A stretch of 64,000 nucleotides of DNA from Acidimicrobiales bacterium. GTDB lineage: Bacteria > Actinomycetota > Acidimicrobiia > Acidimicrobiales > MedAcidi-G1. The position numbers were made by a program, and so were the translations under genes. How positions within the stretch are numbered: position 1 is the first letter of the stretch; each line of letters begins with the position of its first letter. Under the pieces are notes generated by a model. That model was not told the DNA's origin, made no database searches, and saw only the letters and a program-made list of their open reading frames with translations. The stretch is taken from positions 62,001 through 126,000 of the forward strand of contig JAERSW010000070.1 of the NCBI GenBank assembly GCA_016845305.1, read 5' to 3'. Positions 8,502 through 20,981 of the stretch are shown piece after piece.

Positions 8502-9491
8502 ATGACGCAGGACGCTCAGGTACCCGACCGCAACCTCGCCCTCGACCTCTGCCGGGTCACCGAGGCCGCCGCACTGGCCGCCTCCCGGTGGATGGGCCGG
8601 GGCGACAAGGAGGGTGCCGACGGCGCCGCGGTGGACGCCATGCGCCACGTGCTCGACACCGTCACCATGGACGGCATCGTCGTCATCGGCGAGGGCGAGA
8701 AGGACGAGGCGCCGATGCTCTACAACGGCGAGGCCATCGGCAACGGCCTCCCGCCGGCCGCCGACATCGCCGTCGACCCCATCGACGGGACGACGCTGAC
8801 GTCGCTGGGTCGGGCCAACGCCATCGCCGTGATCGCCGTCAGCGACCGGGGCACCATGTACGACCCGGGGCCGTGCGTCTACATGGAGAAGATCGCCGTC
8901 GGACCCGACTGCGCCGGCGTCATCGACATCACCGCTTCGGCCACCGAGAACCTGAGGCGGATCGCCGAGGCCAAGAACGAGGACGTGCGCGACCTGACCG
9001 CCGTCATCCTCGACCGGGACCGCCACAACGAGCTCATCGCCGAGGTTCGGGCGGCCGGGGCCCGCATCCGCCTCATCCCCGACGGCGACGTGGCCGGCGC
9101 CATCTCGACGGCCTGGCCGGACTCCGGCGCCGACGTGCTGTTCGGCATCGGCGGCACCCCGGAGGGCGTCATCTCGGCAGCGGCGCTCAAGTGCATGGGT
9201 GGTGCCATCCAGGGACGCCTGTGGCCCCGCAACGAGGCCGAACGCAGCGACGCCGTCGCCGCCGGCTACGACCTGGACCAGGTGCTCGGCACCGACGACC
9301 TGGTGGCGGGTGACAACTGCTTCTTCTCGGCGACCGGGATCACCGACGGCGACCTTGTCAAGGGCGTGCACTACACGTCGGGCGCGGCCCACACCCAGTC
9401 GCTGGTCATGCGCTCCAAGTCGGGGACGGTGCGCATGATCGACGCCCACCACGCCCTCGACAAGCTCGAGGAGTTCTCACCCGTCTACTGA
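8502..9491 (+). CDS. glpX: Class II fructose-1,6-bisphosphatase
   Basis: A 329-residue GlpX-type phosphatase, the gluconeogenic enzyme converting fructose 1,6-bisphosphate to fructose 6-phosphate in the cytoplasm. The metal-binding and catalytic signatures are clear: [27 protein letters not shown], the lithium-sensitive phosphatase core DPIDGTT, the Cys-containing [12 protein letters not shown], and [20 protein letters not shown]. Length is normal for the family. The start is supported by a TAGGTT hexamer eight bases upstream. It is the usual essential FBPase of Actinomycetota. It ends 32 bases from the convergent end of the atp operon. Confidence 0.95.
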   Translation: MTQDAQVPDRNLALDLCRVTEAAALAASRWMGRGDKEGADGAAVDAMRHVLDTVTMDGIVVIGEGEKDEAPMLYNGEAIGNGLPPAADIAVDPIDGTTLTSLGRANAIAVIAVSDRGTMYDPGPCVYMEKIAVGPDCAGVIDITASATENLRRIAEAKNEDVRDLTAVILDRDRHNELIAEVRAAGARIRLIPDGDVAGAISTAWPDSGADVLFGIGGTPEGVISAAALKCMGGAIQGRLWPRNEAERSDAVAAGYDLDQVLGTDDLVAGDNCFFSATGITDGDLVKGVHYTSGAAHTQSLVMRSKSGTVRMIDAHHALDKLEEFSPVY

Positions 9492-9523
9492 TCTCCAGGC
9501 GTGATCCGCCCGGGAAGGGTGGG

Positions 9524-9916
9524 TCAGGCGCCGGTGGCGACCCGGAGGCGGAGGTCCGCCCGGGCCAGGGAAGCCGCGGCGTCCTCGTCGTCCCGGTCGG
9601 CGGCCAGCGCGGCCTCGGCGGTCGACTTCGCCGCTTCGGCGCGGGCCACGTCGATGTCGCCGGCCGACTCGGACACGTCCGAGAGGATGCTCACCTTCGT
9701 CCCCGCCACCTGCACGAAGCCCTGGTGCACCGCGATGGTGTCGCGGCCGCCGTCGGGCCGGATCACGTCGACCGACCAGACGGCCAGCACGCCGATGAAC
9801 GGCACGTGGCCCGGCTGGAAGGCGATGTCACCGCCCTCGACGGTGCGGGCGATGACCATCTCGGCCTCGCCGCTGTAGGAGATGTCCTCCGGGGAGACCA
9901 GCTCGACCTGGAACAT
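9524..9916 (-). CDS. atpC: ATP synthase F1 epsilon subunit
   Basis: A 130-residue epsilon subunit, last gene of the operon. The N-terminal beta-sandwich is recognisable (MFQVELVSPEDISYSGEAEM, FQPGHVPFIGVLA, HQGFVQVAGTKVSILSD). It is followed by a short two-helix C-terminal domain rich in Ala/Asp/Glu (ARAEAAKSTAEAALAADRDD). The subunit couples the gamma rotor to the c-ring and regulates hydrolysis. Eight bases separate it from atpD. Confidence 0.95.
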   Translation of the reverse strand: MFQVELVSPEDISYSGEAEMVIARTVEGGDIAFQPGHVPFIGVLAVWSVDVIRPDGGRDTIAVHQGFVQVAGTKVSILSDVSESAGDIDVARAEAAKSTAEAALAADRDDEDAAASLARADLRLRVATGA

Positions 9917-9924
9917 GGGAAGCG

Positions 9925-12323
<2,399 letters not shown>

Positions 12324-12404
12324 GGCACGCTCCCTTCACGAGGGGGCGCGCCCCGGCCGCGGTGCGGCGGAGCGTCGAGAAGCCCGGCGAACAGGTCACG
12401 TCGA

Positions 12405-14021
<1,617 letters not shown>

Positions 14022-14066
14022 GGTGAGTCTCTCTCGTCTCTGGCTCGTGTGCCGCCGGGCCGGGGC

Positions 14067-14597
14067 CTAGCGGAAGCTCTCGCGGAGCTGGTTCAGGCGG
14101 CGTCGGACGCTGCCGTCGATGATGTCGTCGCCGATCTCGGTGACCACGCCACCCAGCACGGTCGGGTCGATGACGACCTTGACCTCGACCTGGCGGCCGG
14201 TGCGGGTGTTGATGGCCGAGGCCAGGCGTTCCTTCTGCTCGGCGGTCAGGTCAACCGCGGAGCGGACGGTGGCCACCGCCTTGTTCCGTGAGGCGGCGCT
14301 GCGCTCGACCAGCGCGTCGACGATGGCGGGCAGTTCGGCGGCGCGACCGGCACCGACCACCATCGAGACGAGGGCCGTCGTGGTGGCCGCGGCCTTCCCG
14401 CCCAGCAGGTCCTCCACGACCTGCTGGCGGCGGGCCGCCGGCACACCCTGGTCGGCCAGGGTCGAACGGAGCTCGTCGTTGGACCGGAGGGCCTGGGCGA
14501 ACCGGAACAGCTCGTCCTCCACCGTGGCGAGGTCACCCTCGGCCGCGGCGACGGCGAACAGCGCTTCGGCGTAGCCGGTCACCGTCGGATCAGCCAT
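14067..14597 (-). CDS. atpH: ATP synthase F1 delta subunit
   Basis: A 176-residue delta (OSCP) subunit that links F1 to the peripheral b stalk. An N-terminal helical bundle (GYAEALFAVAAAEGDLATVEDE) is followed by the C-terminal signature VDPTVLGGVVTEIGDDIIDG and SVRRRLNQLRESF. Its ATG overlaps the atpF stop by eight bases (14590-14597), which indicates translational coupling. Confidence 0.95.
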   Translation of the reverse strand: MADPTVTGYAEALFAVAAAEGDLATVEDELFRFAQALRSNDELRSTLADQGVPAARRQQVVEDLLGGKAAATTTALVSMVVGAGRAAELPAIVDALVERSAASRNKAVATVRSAVDLTAEQKERLASAINTRTGRQVEVKVVIDPTVLGGVVTEIGDDIIDGSVRRRLNQLRESFR

Positions 14598-15312
14598 TGC
14601 TCCCGGCCACCTCGTCGATGTAGGCGTCGATCAGGCGACCCTGCACCTCGGCGTCGAGGCTGGACTGGACCACCCGCTCGGCGGCGCCGAGGGCGATCCC
14701 GGACACCTCGGCCCGCAGGTCGGCGATGGCCTGGGCCTTGGAGGCCTCGGCCTCCGCGGCGGCCCGCTCCCGGATGCCGGCGGCGTCGGCCTCGGCCCGG
14801 GCGATCAGGTCCGCACGGACCTGGTCGGCCGCGGCACGGGCCTCGTCCACCAGTCGGGAGGCCTCGCCCTTGGCGTCGGCCAGGCGGGACTCGTAGTCCG
14901 CCTGGACGGCCTGGGCATCGGCCTTGGCCTGCTCGGCGGCGTCCAGGTCGCTGCGGATCCTCTCGGCCCGGGCGTCCATGGCGCCCTTCACGGCCGGGAA
15001 GCCCTTCTTGACCATGAGGACGAACAGGATCAGGAAGGCGAGGCCTCCCCAGACGATCTCGTTGACCTCGGGGATGATCGGGTTCGGTGCCTCGAAGCAC
15101 CCCTCGATCTCATCCTGGACCTTCTTGTTGTCGTGGAGCTCGTGCTTGACGTGGTCGAGGTCGCCGTGGGCCTCCTCGATCAGGTGCTCGATCTCCCCCG
15201 CCATGCAGGCGCCCACCGTCGCGCCCGCGGCGTGGGCCGGCCCGGCGAAGGCCAGGACGCCCACCAGGGCGAGGAGCGGGGCCGCCAGCAGGCGAATCCG
15301 TCGGTTACGCAT
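14590..15312 (-). CDS. atpF: ATP synthase Fo b subunit with a signal-peptide-like N-terminus
   Basis: A 240-residue peripheral-stalk subunit, far longer than the usual 160-185. Residues 1-28 look like a cleavable signal peptide: basic start MRNRRIR, hydrophobic core, and a GPAHA-AG cleavage site. Residues 29-85 form a charged, His-rich segment with Cys36 and Cys72, predicted to lie outside the membrane. One transmembrane helix follows (WGGLAFLILFVLMVKKGF, about 88-105), then the classical long Ala/Glu/Arg coiled coil to the end (RIRSDLDAAEQAKADAQAVQ onward). The coiled coil, single membrane anchor and position between atpE and atpH leave no doubt about identity. The extracytoplasmic extension is the unusual part. 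Confidence 0.93.
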   Translation of the reverse strand: MRNRRIRLLAAPLLALVGVLAFAGPAHAAGATVGACMAGEIEHLIEEAHGDLDHVKHELHDNKKVQDEIEGCFEAPNPIIPEVNEIVWGGLAFLILFVLMVKKGFPAVKGAMDARAERIRSDLDAAEQAKADAQAVQADYESRLADAKGEASRLVDEARAAADQVRADLIARAEADAAGIRERAAAEAEASKAQAIADLRAEVSGIALGAAERVVQSSLDAEVQGRLIDAYIDEVAGSNG

Positions 15313-15369
15313 GGGGTTCGTCTCTCTTCTCGAAGGGTCTCGTGACTTCCTGAAGCGGGGGTGACCCGA

Positions 15370-15645
<276 letters not shown>

Positions 15646-15744
15646 TCATGCACCCGGCCGGTGTTTCCGGACCGGAGACTGTCTTGTTGGTTAGGGGTTT
15701 TCGTGTCCGCCGGACGGCGGACGGCGATCTGTCTGCGACCCGGG

Positions 15745-16512
15745 TCAGTGCGCCGGGTGGAGGGAGCCACCGATGTACACGGCGGTCAGGATGGTGAAGA
15801 TGAAGGCCTGCAGGACCGAGACCAGGATCTCGAAGCCGGTCATCAGGATCAGCATGGCGAAGGGGGCCACGGCGCCCACGTAGGTGGCGTTCCAGAGCTC
15901 GTGGGTGAGCACGGCGAAGGTGACCAGCAGGAGGTGTCCGGCGACCATGTTGGCCCAGAGCCGGATGGCCAGCGAGAAGGGCCGGACCACGAAGGTCGAC
16001 ACCAGCTCGATGGGGGTCACGATCAGGTACAGGGCGACGGGGACGCCCGGGGGGAACAGCGAGTTCTTCAGGTAGCCGAACAGGCCCTGGGACCGGACGC
16101 CGACCACGTTGTAGATGACCCAGACCACCAGCGCCAGGGTGATCGGGACGGCCATGCGGCCGTTGGCCGGGAACTGGATGCCGGGGACGACCTCGAAGAT
16201 GTTCGAGAAGAGGATGAAGAAGAACATCGTGGTCAGGAAGGGCATGAACTTCTTGCCCTCCTCGCCGATGGTCTCCATGACCACCGACTCCTCGATGAAC
16301 GTCACGCCCGTCTCGGCGACGTGCTGCACGCCGGCCGGGACCAGCGACCCGGTCCTGCGCCCGGCGGTCAGGAAGATGGCACCCGTGATGACCACGGCGG
16401 CCAGGTAGATCAGCACCGTCTTGTTGATGGCGTAGGCCGTCCCGCTGAACAGGATGTCGGGCCACACGAAGAGGTGGCTGACCTCCGGGAAGTTGAGTGC
16501 GAGCACGTTCAC
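15745..16512 (-). CDS. atpB: ATP synthase Fo a subunit
   Basis: A 255-residue, multi-spanning a subunit forming the proton half-channels. The essential Arg is in PFSLAIRLWANMVAGHLLL, and the C-terminal channel helix includes LVSVLQAFIFTILTAVYIGG. The GTG start is chosen because it overlaps the stop of the upstream subunit-I-like gene in a GTGA (16509-16512), and homology begins right after it (LNFPEVSHLFVWPDILF). A 117-base gap separates it from atpE. Confidence 0.95.
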   Translation of the reverse strand: MNVLALNFPEVSHLFVWPDILFSGTAYAINKTVLIYLAAVVITGAIFLTAGRRTGSLVPAGVQHVAETGVTFIEESVVMETIGEEGKKFMPFLTTMFFFILFSNIFEVVPGIQFPANGRMAVPITLALVVWVIYNVVGVRSQGLFGYLKNSLFPPGVPVALYLIVTPIELVSTFVVRPFSLAIRLWANMVAGHLLLVTFAVLTHELWNATYVGAVAPFAMLILMTGFEILVSVLQAFIFTILTAVYIGGSLHPAH

Positions 16513-16964
16513 GTGGAGCGCTTCTCCTGTGGGGTCTGGTTCGTGGGCTTCAGGCCGGGAGCGGCGAGCGTCATGGCGACGTGCCGGGACTCCCAGGCCA
16601 GCAGGCCCAGATGGGTGACGAGCAGGGTGATGGCGAACGGCACGGTGGCCAGCACGCCGAGGGCCTTGACGACCAGCACGACCGCGGTCATGAGGGCCAG
16701 TCGGGCCACGTAGCCGCCCAGGACCGCCCCGTACAGGGCGTTGGGCGAGATCTGGGCGGCGCGGGTGATGATGGCCGCGCCGAGGCGGAAGTTGACGGCG
16801 ACCAGCACCAGCGCCAGGGCCGACGACAGGAGGCCCTCGAGGCCCCAGCCGAGCACGCCGACCAGCAGGAAGGCCGGCGAGACGATGGCCGCCCGGCGCA
16901 CCAGGTCGATGGCCACGGCCACCTCGGTGGCAGCGGTGGACGGCTCGGCGGTCACGGCACTCAC
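16509..16964 (-). CDS. ATP synthase subunit I-like membrane protein
   Basis: A 151-residue protein with about four hydrophobic segments (AAIVSPAFLLVGVLGWGLEG, SSALALVLVAVNFRLGAAII, YVARLALMTAVVLVVKALGV, and a last helix). Position and topology match the AtpI/subunit I proteins that help assemble the c-ring in the membrane; sequence identity to any one family is weak. The GTG start overlaps the atpZ stop in GTGA, and its own stop overlaps the atpB start the same way. The gene is thus embedded in a run of coupled cistrons. Confidence 0.7.
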   Translation of the reverse strand: MSAVTAEPSTAATEVAVAIDLVRRAAIVSPAFLLVGVLGWGLEGLLSSALALVLVAVNFRLGAAIITRAAQISPNALYGAVLGGYVARLALMTAVVLVVKALGVLATVPFAITLLVTHLGLLAWESRHVAMTLAAPGLKPTNQTPQEKRST

Positions 16965-17230
16965 GCCAGGGGGCCTTCGGCCTGCCAGGCGGCACGCCGT
17001 TCGATTCGGGCCTTCTCGAGGTCGGCGCCGAAACTGCGGGCCAGGCGCCACGAGGCGTAGGCCAGCGTGACGGCCGAGAAGGCGATGGTGAAGATCGGGA
17101 AGGTGCCGAGGCGGCCGTCCAGCAGCCAGCCGAGGAACCCGAAGATGGCCGGGGTGGCGACGAGCTCGAAGGCCGCGGCGAACGCGTCGCCCGCTCCCTG
17201 CTTCATCTCGCGCGCCTCAGCGTCGGCCAT
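16961..17230 (-). CDS. atpZ: AtpZ/AtpI-family protein, first gene of the atp operon
   Basis: An 89-residue protein with two transmembrane hairpin helices, FELVATPAIFGFLGWLLDGR and FPIFTIAFSAVTLAYASWRL. This matches the AtpZ/AtpI family, small Fo-associated proteins usually found at the head of atp operons and implicated in c-ring assembly or Mg/Ca transport. GGCGGAGGACT lies just upstream of the ATG as a good ribosome binding site. A promoter is proposed about 100 bases upstream. Confidence 0.8.
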   Translation of the reverse strand: MADAEAREMKQGAGDAFAAAFELVATPAIFGFLGWLLDGRLGTFPIFTIAFSAVTLAYASWRLARSFGADLEKARIERRAAWQAEGPLA

Positions 17231-17326
17231 CGGGGGAGTCCTCCGCCGTAGGAGTCGGATCCCCCACGGTCGTCCTCGCCCGTCCGTCGGACGGGTCGGT
17301 CCGACGACGACGGTCGCCGGATGCGC

Positions 17327-17360
17327 TCGTGAATCTAATCACGAAGTCTCCTGCGGGCAA
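17327..17360 (-). promoter_or_regulatory. Putative atp operon promoter with an inverted repeat over the -10
   Basis: On the minus strand TTGCCC (17355-17360) and TAGATT (17332-17337) are separated by exactly 17 bases, giving a start near 17325 and a leader of about 95 bases before atpZ. The -10 sits inside a perfect inverted repeat, TCGTGA-N6-TCACGA (17327-17344), which could be an operator. This is one of the few AT-richer patches in the region. Confidence 0.5.
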
Positions 17361-17392
17361 CCCACGACGGCGCGCCGGCCGCGTCCGATCCG

Positions 17393-18568
17393 TCACACCC
17401 GCCCCTCCGTCGGGGCGTCGGCCCCGGGCGGGGTCCCGTCACCGGCCGGGCCCGGGTCGCCGTTGGCCGACCCGGTCCGCAGCCGCGGATGCAGGACCGT
17501 GAACAGCAGCAGGCCAATGGCCCCGATGCCGATGGGCACGATGGCGTCGCCGTCGCCCGAGTAGGTCGGCCACAGCACGAAGCCCGACAGCAGGGCGCTC
17601 CAGGCCCAGAGGATGGACACGGCCCGCCGGTGCCCGTGCCCGAGGCGCAGCAGGCGGTGGTGGAGGTGGTCCTTGTCGGCCGCGGTCACCCGCAGGCCGG
17701 GCGTCGCGGCCCGCCGCACGATGGCGAAGACCAGGTCGAACAGCGGCACGCCCAGGATCACCACCGGGATGAACACCGGGGCGAAGAAGAAGAAGGACTG
17801 GCCGCTGTAGGCCGCCTCGGTCCGGCCCCCCACCGACACCGTCGACGCGGCCATGAGCAGGCCGAGCAGCAGGGCGCCGCCGTCGCCCATGAAGATCCGG
17901 GCCGGATGCACGTTGTGGGGCAGGAAGCCCACGCAGATCCCGACGACGATCACGGCCAGCAGCGAGCCCGGGTTGCCGTCGAACAGCAGGCCCTCGTCGC
18001 CCAGCCGCAGGGCGTACAGGAAGAAGGTGGCCGCGGCGATGGCCACGATGCCCGCCGCCAGGCCGTCCAGGCCGTCGATCAGGTTCAGGGCGTTGGCCAG
18101 CAGCACCACCCACACCACGGTCAGCAGCGCCGACAGGTCGGGCGACAGCAGCACCACGTCGAGGAAGGGGATGCGCAGCACCACGAGCGCCACGCCGGCC
18201 AGCGAGAGGACGCTGCCGGCCAGGACCATCCCGGCCACCTTGGCCGGTGCGGAGACGGGGCGGACGTCGTCGATGACCCCCACCGCGCAGATGACCACCG
18301 CCGCCGACACCACGCCGAGCATCTCGGTGGGTGCCGAGAAGACCTCGGCGAAGTCGCCGACCAGCCAGGCGGCCAGCACCCCGGCCAGCACCCCGACCAG
18401 CATGGCTGTGCCCCCCAGCGACGGGGTGGGTGCCGTATGGACGTTGCGCTCGTCGGGCGCCACCACCAGGCCCGAGGACACGGCGAAGCGCCGCACCACG
18501 GGGGTGACCAGCCAGGTGGCCGCCGCGGCCACGAGGCCGACCACCAGGTGGGGGACGACACCGGGCAC
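17393..18568 (-). CDS. Undecaprenyl/decaprenyl-phosphate sugar-1-phosphate transferase (WecA/TagO/MraY family)
   Basis: A 391-residue polytopic membrane enzyme that transfers a sugar-1-phosphate (typically GlcNAc-1-P) to a polyprenyl phosphate carrier, the first step of wall polysaccharide or arabinogalactan-type linker synthesis. Diagnostic motifs: VAPDERNVHTAPTPSLGG, the catalytic Asp region GVIDDVRPVSA, NALNLIDGLDGLAAG, the metal-binding HPARIFMGDGGALLLG, and the loop AADKDHLHHRLLRLGHGHRR. The GTG start has a strong GGAGG seven bases upstream. It follows glyA after 37 bases on the same strand, as wecA-like genes do near atp operons in many actinobacteria. Confidence 0.9.
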   Translation of the reverse strand: MPGVVPHLVVGLVAAAATWLVTPVVRRFAVSSGLVVAPDERNVHTAPTPSLGGTAMLVGVLAGVLAAWLVGDFAEVFSAPTEMLGVVSAAVVICAVGVIDDVRPVSAPAKVAGMVLAGSVLSLAGVALVVLRIPFLDVVLLSPDLSALLTVVWVVLLANALNLIDGLDGLAAGIVAIAAATFFLYALRLGDEGLLFDGNPGSLLAVIVVGICVGFLPHNVHPARIFMGDGGALLLGLLMAASTVSVGGRTEAAYSGQSFFFFAPVFIPVVILGVPLFDLVFAIVRRAATPGLRVTAADKDHLHHRLLRLGHGHRRAVSILWAWSALLSGFVLWPTYSGDGDAIVPIGIGAIGLLLFTVLHPRLRTGSANGDPGPAGDGTPPGADAPTEGRV

Positions 18569-18605
18569 CGATCAGCCTCCGGACCGTCGCGTCAGGTCGT
18601 CGGCC

Positions 18606-19847
18606 TCAGGCGTAGACGGGGAAGCGGGCGCACAGGGCGTTGACGTCGGCCCGCACCTCGGCGATCGCCGCGTCGTCGTCGCGTCCCTGCAGGGCCCGGA
18701 CCATGAGCTCCGCGATCTCGGTCATCTCCGGCTCGGCCATGCCCTGGGTGGTCGTCGACGGGGTGCCGATGCGCACGCCGCTGGTGACGAACGGCGACCG
18801 CGGGTCGTCGGGCACGGTGTTCTTGTTGAGCGTGATGCCGGCCCGGTCCAACGTGGTCTGGGCCACGGCGCCGGTGACGTCCTCGTCGAAGGATCGGAGG
18901 TCGACGACCATCAGGTGGTTGTCGGTTCCGCCGGTGACCAGGCGGAAGCCGTGGCCGACGAGCGCGGCGGCCAGGGCCGAGGCGTTGGCCACGATCTGGC
19001 GGGCGTAGTCGGCGAACGACGGGTCGGCCGCCTCGCGGAAGGCCACGGCCTTGGCCGCGATGTGGTGCTCCAGCGGGCCACCCTGCGAGCCGGGGAAGAC
19101 GGACTTGTCGATGGCCGCCGCGTGCTCCTCGCGGCTGAGGATGCAGCCGCCACGCGGGCCGCGCAGCGTCTTGTGGGTGGTGAAGGTGACGATGTCGCAG
19201 TACGGCACCGGGTTGGGGTGCACGCCGCCGGCGATCAGGCCGGCGATGTGGGCGGCGTCGAACATGAGCAGGGCGCCCACCTCGTCGGCGATCTCCCGCA
19301 GGGGTGCTGGCTCGATGATGCGCGGGTAGGCCGTGGCGCCGGCCACGATCAGCTTCGGTCGGGCCGCACGGGCCCGGTCGCGCAGCTCGTCCATGTCGAT
19401 GCGCTCGTCGCTGCCGGTGAGGCCGTACGACACGAAGTCGTAGAGCTTGCCGCTGGCGTTGACCGGCGAGCCGTGGGTGAGGTGGCCGCCGTGGTCGAGG
19501 CTCAGGCCGAGCACGGTGTCGCCCGGCTCGATGAGGGCCTGGTACACGGACATGTTGGCGTTGGCACCCGAGTGGGGCTGGACGTTGGCGTGGTCGGCGC
19601 CGAACAGGGCCTTGACCCGCTCGCGGGCCAGGTCCTCGACCTCGTCGACGTGGACGTTGCCGCCGTAGTACCGCTTGCCGGGGTAGCCCTCGGCGTACTT
19701 GTTGGTCAGCACCGAGCCGGAGGCCTCGAGCACCGCCGGGGAGGCGAAGTTCTCCGAGGCGATCAACTGCAGGGTGGTGTTCTGGCGTTCGCGCTCGTCG
19801 TCGATGTATCCGAAGAGCTCGTCGTCGCGGGAAGTGGGCCAGGGCAT
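18606..19847 (-). CDS. glyA: Serine hydroxymethyltransferase
   Basis: A 413-residue fold-type I PLP enzyme that interconverts serine and glycine with tetrahydrofolate and is the main source of one-carbon units. Landmarks are [20 protein letters not shown], the substrate-binding [14 protein letters not shown], the PLP Asp in [11 protein letters not shown], the Schiff-base Lys in [15 protein letters not shown], and [15 protein letters not shown] near the C-terminus. Length is typical for the family. The 166 bases between its start and the LysR gene hold no other gene. Confidence 0.97.
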   Translation of the reverse strand: MPWPTSRDDELFGYIDDERERQNTTLQLIASENFASPAVLEASGSVLTNKYAEGYPGKRYYGGNVHVDEVEDLARERVKALFGADHANVQPHSGANANMSVYQALIEPGDTVLGLSLDHGGHLTHGSPVNASGKLYDFVSYGLTGSDERIDMDELRDRARAARPKLIVAGATAYPRIIEPAPLREIADEVGALLMFDAAHIAGLIAGGVHPNPVPYCDIVTFTTHKTLRGPRGGCILSREEHAAAIDKSVFPGSQGGPLEHHIAAKAVAFREAADPSFADYARQIVANASALAAALVGHGFRLVTGGTDNHLMVVDLRSFDEDVTGAVAQTTLDRAGITLNKNTVPDDPRSPFVTSGVRIGTPSTTTQGMAEPEMTEIAELMVRALQGRDDDAAIAEVRADVNALCARFPVYA

Positions 19848-20013
19848 GGGGACCGCCTGTGGGTCGTGGCGAGCGGACTCGCTGGTACGTGGGGATGGTT
19901 CGTGGGGTGGGCCGCCGCGGCGGCGTCGGGACGTACGGCCCCATCCGCCGCGGCCCCGGGTGGCGCGAGGCTACCGGGCGTGGCGGTCCCGCGTCGGCGG
20001 GTCAGCCGGCCAC

Positions 20014-20901
20014 TCAGCCAGCCACGAGCGCGTCGGCGAGGGCGTCGACGGCCGCGTCGCCCGGGACGCCCGAGCGTCGTGCGACCACGATGCGGCGTTC
20101 GGCCACCGGTCGGCGGCGGACCCGGGCCAGCGGCTCGGCGGCCGTGGCCGCCTGGGCCTCCGGCAGGACCGCCCAGCCGAGGCCGAGGCGGACCATCTCG
20201 CGCAGCACCTCCGGCTGGTTGGACTCGGCCACCACGTCGAAGGGCGCGCCCAGCGCGGCCAGGGCGGCGGCGATGACCTCCCGGGTGTGGGATCCGGTCG
20301 GGTAGGTCACCCACGGCCCCCAGGTGGCCGGCGGCCCCACCGCGGCGCCGCCCGGGGCACCGTCCGGGGAATAGGCGTGGAGGGGTTCGACGAGGAGGGG
20401 TCGGGTGTCGACGCCCGGCACCGGGGTGGTCGGCTCGACGCAGGCCACCAGGTCGAGGTCGCCGACGAGGAGGGCGTCGAGCAGGGCGGCCGACGGGGCG
20501 ACGGTGAGCCGGAGGTCCACGTCGGGCACCGACCGGCGGTGGCGGCGGATGGCGTCGGCCCGGTGGTGGACGGCCACCGCGTCGATGGTGCCGAGGCGCA
20601 CCGTTCCGGCGCTGCCGCTGCGTCGGGTCTCGGCCCAGCGGGCGAGGTCGCGGGTCTCGGCCACCACCCGGCGGGCGTGGGCCAGCACCTCGGCGGCCTG
20701 GGGGCGCAGCCGGGTGGATCGGCCCGACCGCTCGAACAGGGGGACGCCGACCCGGCGCTCCAGTTCGGCCAGCCCCTGGGTGAGGGCGGACGGGGTGACG
20801 CCGAGGCTCGCCGCGGCCCCGGCCCTCGTCGGCGAGCCGGCGGCCGCCACCAGGTACTCGAGCTGCTGGACGGTCAGGTTGGGGAGGTTCGGGTCGGCCA
20901 T
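20014..20901 (-). CDS. LysR-family transcriptional regulator
   Basis: A 295-residue regulator with an N-terminal winged helix-turn-helix (LTVQQLEYLVAAAGSPTRAG, then LGVTPSALTQGLAELERRVG and PLFERSGRSTRLRP) and a periplasmic-binding-like effector domain from about residue 85. The ATG at 20901 is preferred because GGAG stands seven bases upstream and homology begins a few residues later; an in-frame ATG at 20934 would add 11 residues. It is divergent from the inositol phosphate synthase gene, and a T-N11-A dyad lies between them, so it probably controls that gene and itself. The effector is unknown. Confidence 0.88.
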   Translation of the reverse strand: MADPNLPNLTVQQLEYLVAAAGSPTRAGAAASLGVTPSALTQGLAELERRVGVPLFERSGRSTRLRPQAAEVLAHARRVVAETRDLARWAETRRSGSAGTVRLGTIDAVAVHHRADAIRRHRRSVPDVDLRLTVAPSAALLDALLVGDLDLVACVEPTTPVPGVDTRPLLVEPLHAYSPDGAPGGAAVGPPATWGPWVTYPTGSHTREVIAAALAALGAPFDVVAESNQPEVLREMVRLGLGWAVLPEAQAATAAEPLARVRRRPVAERRIVVARRSGVPGDAAVDALADALVAG

Positions 20902-20937
20902 GGTCGCTCCGGACGGGCGGGGGCTGCTGTTCATTGA

Positions 20938-20960
20938 TTCAGTCTTCCTGAAGTATAGAT
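20938..20960 (+). promoter_or_regulatory. LysR-type T-N11-A box and -10 element for ino1
   Basis: TTCAG-tcttc-CTGAA (20938-20952) is a perfect 5-base dyad containing T-N11-A, the form of LysR-family binding sites. Immediately after it TATAGAT (20954-20960) fits a -10 element for the plus-strand ino1 gene. Overlap of the site with the promoter suggests direct control by the divergent LysR protein. Confidence 0.5.
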
Positions 20961-20981
20961 CACATTGCTTTCGGAGTTCTT

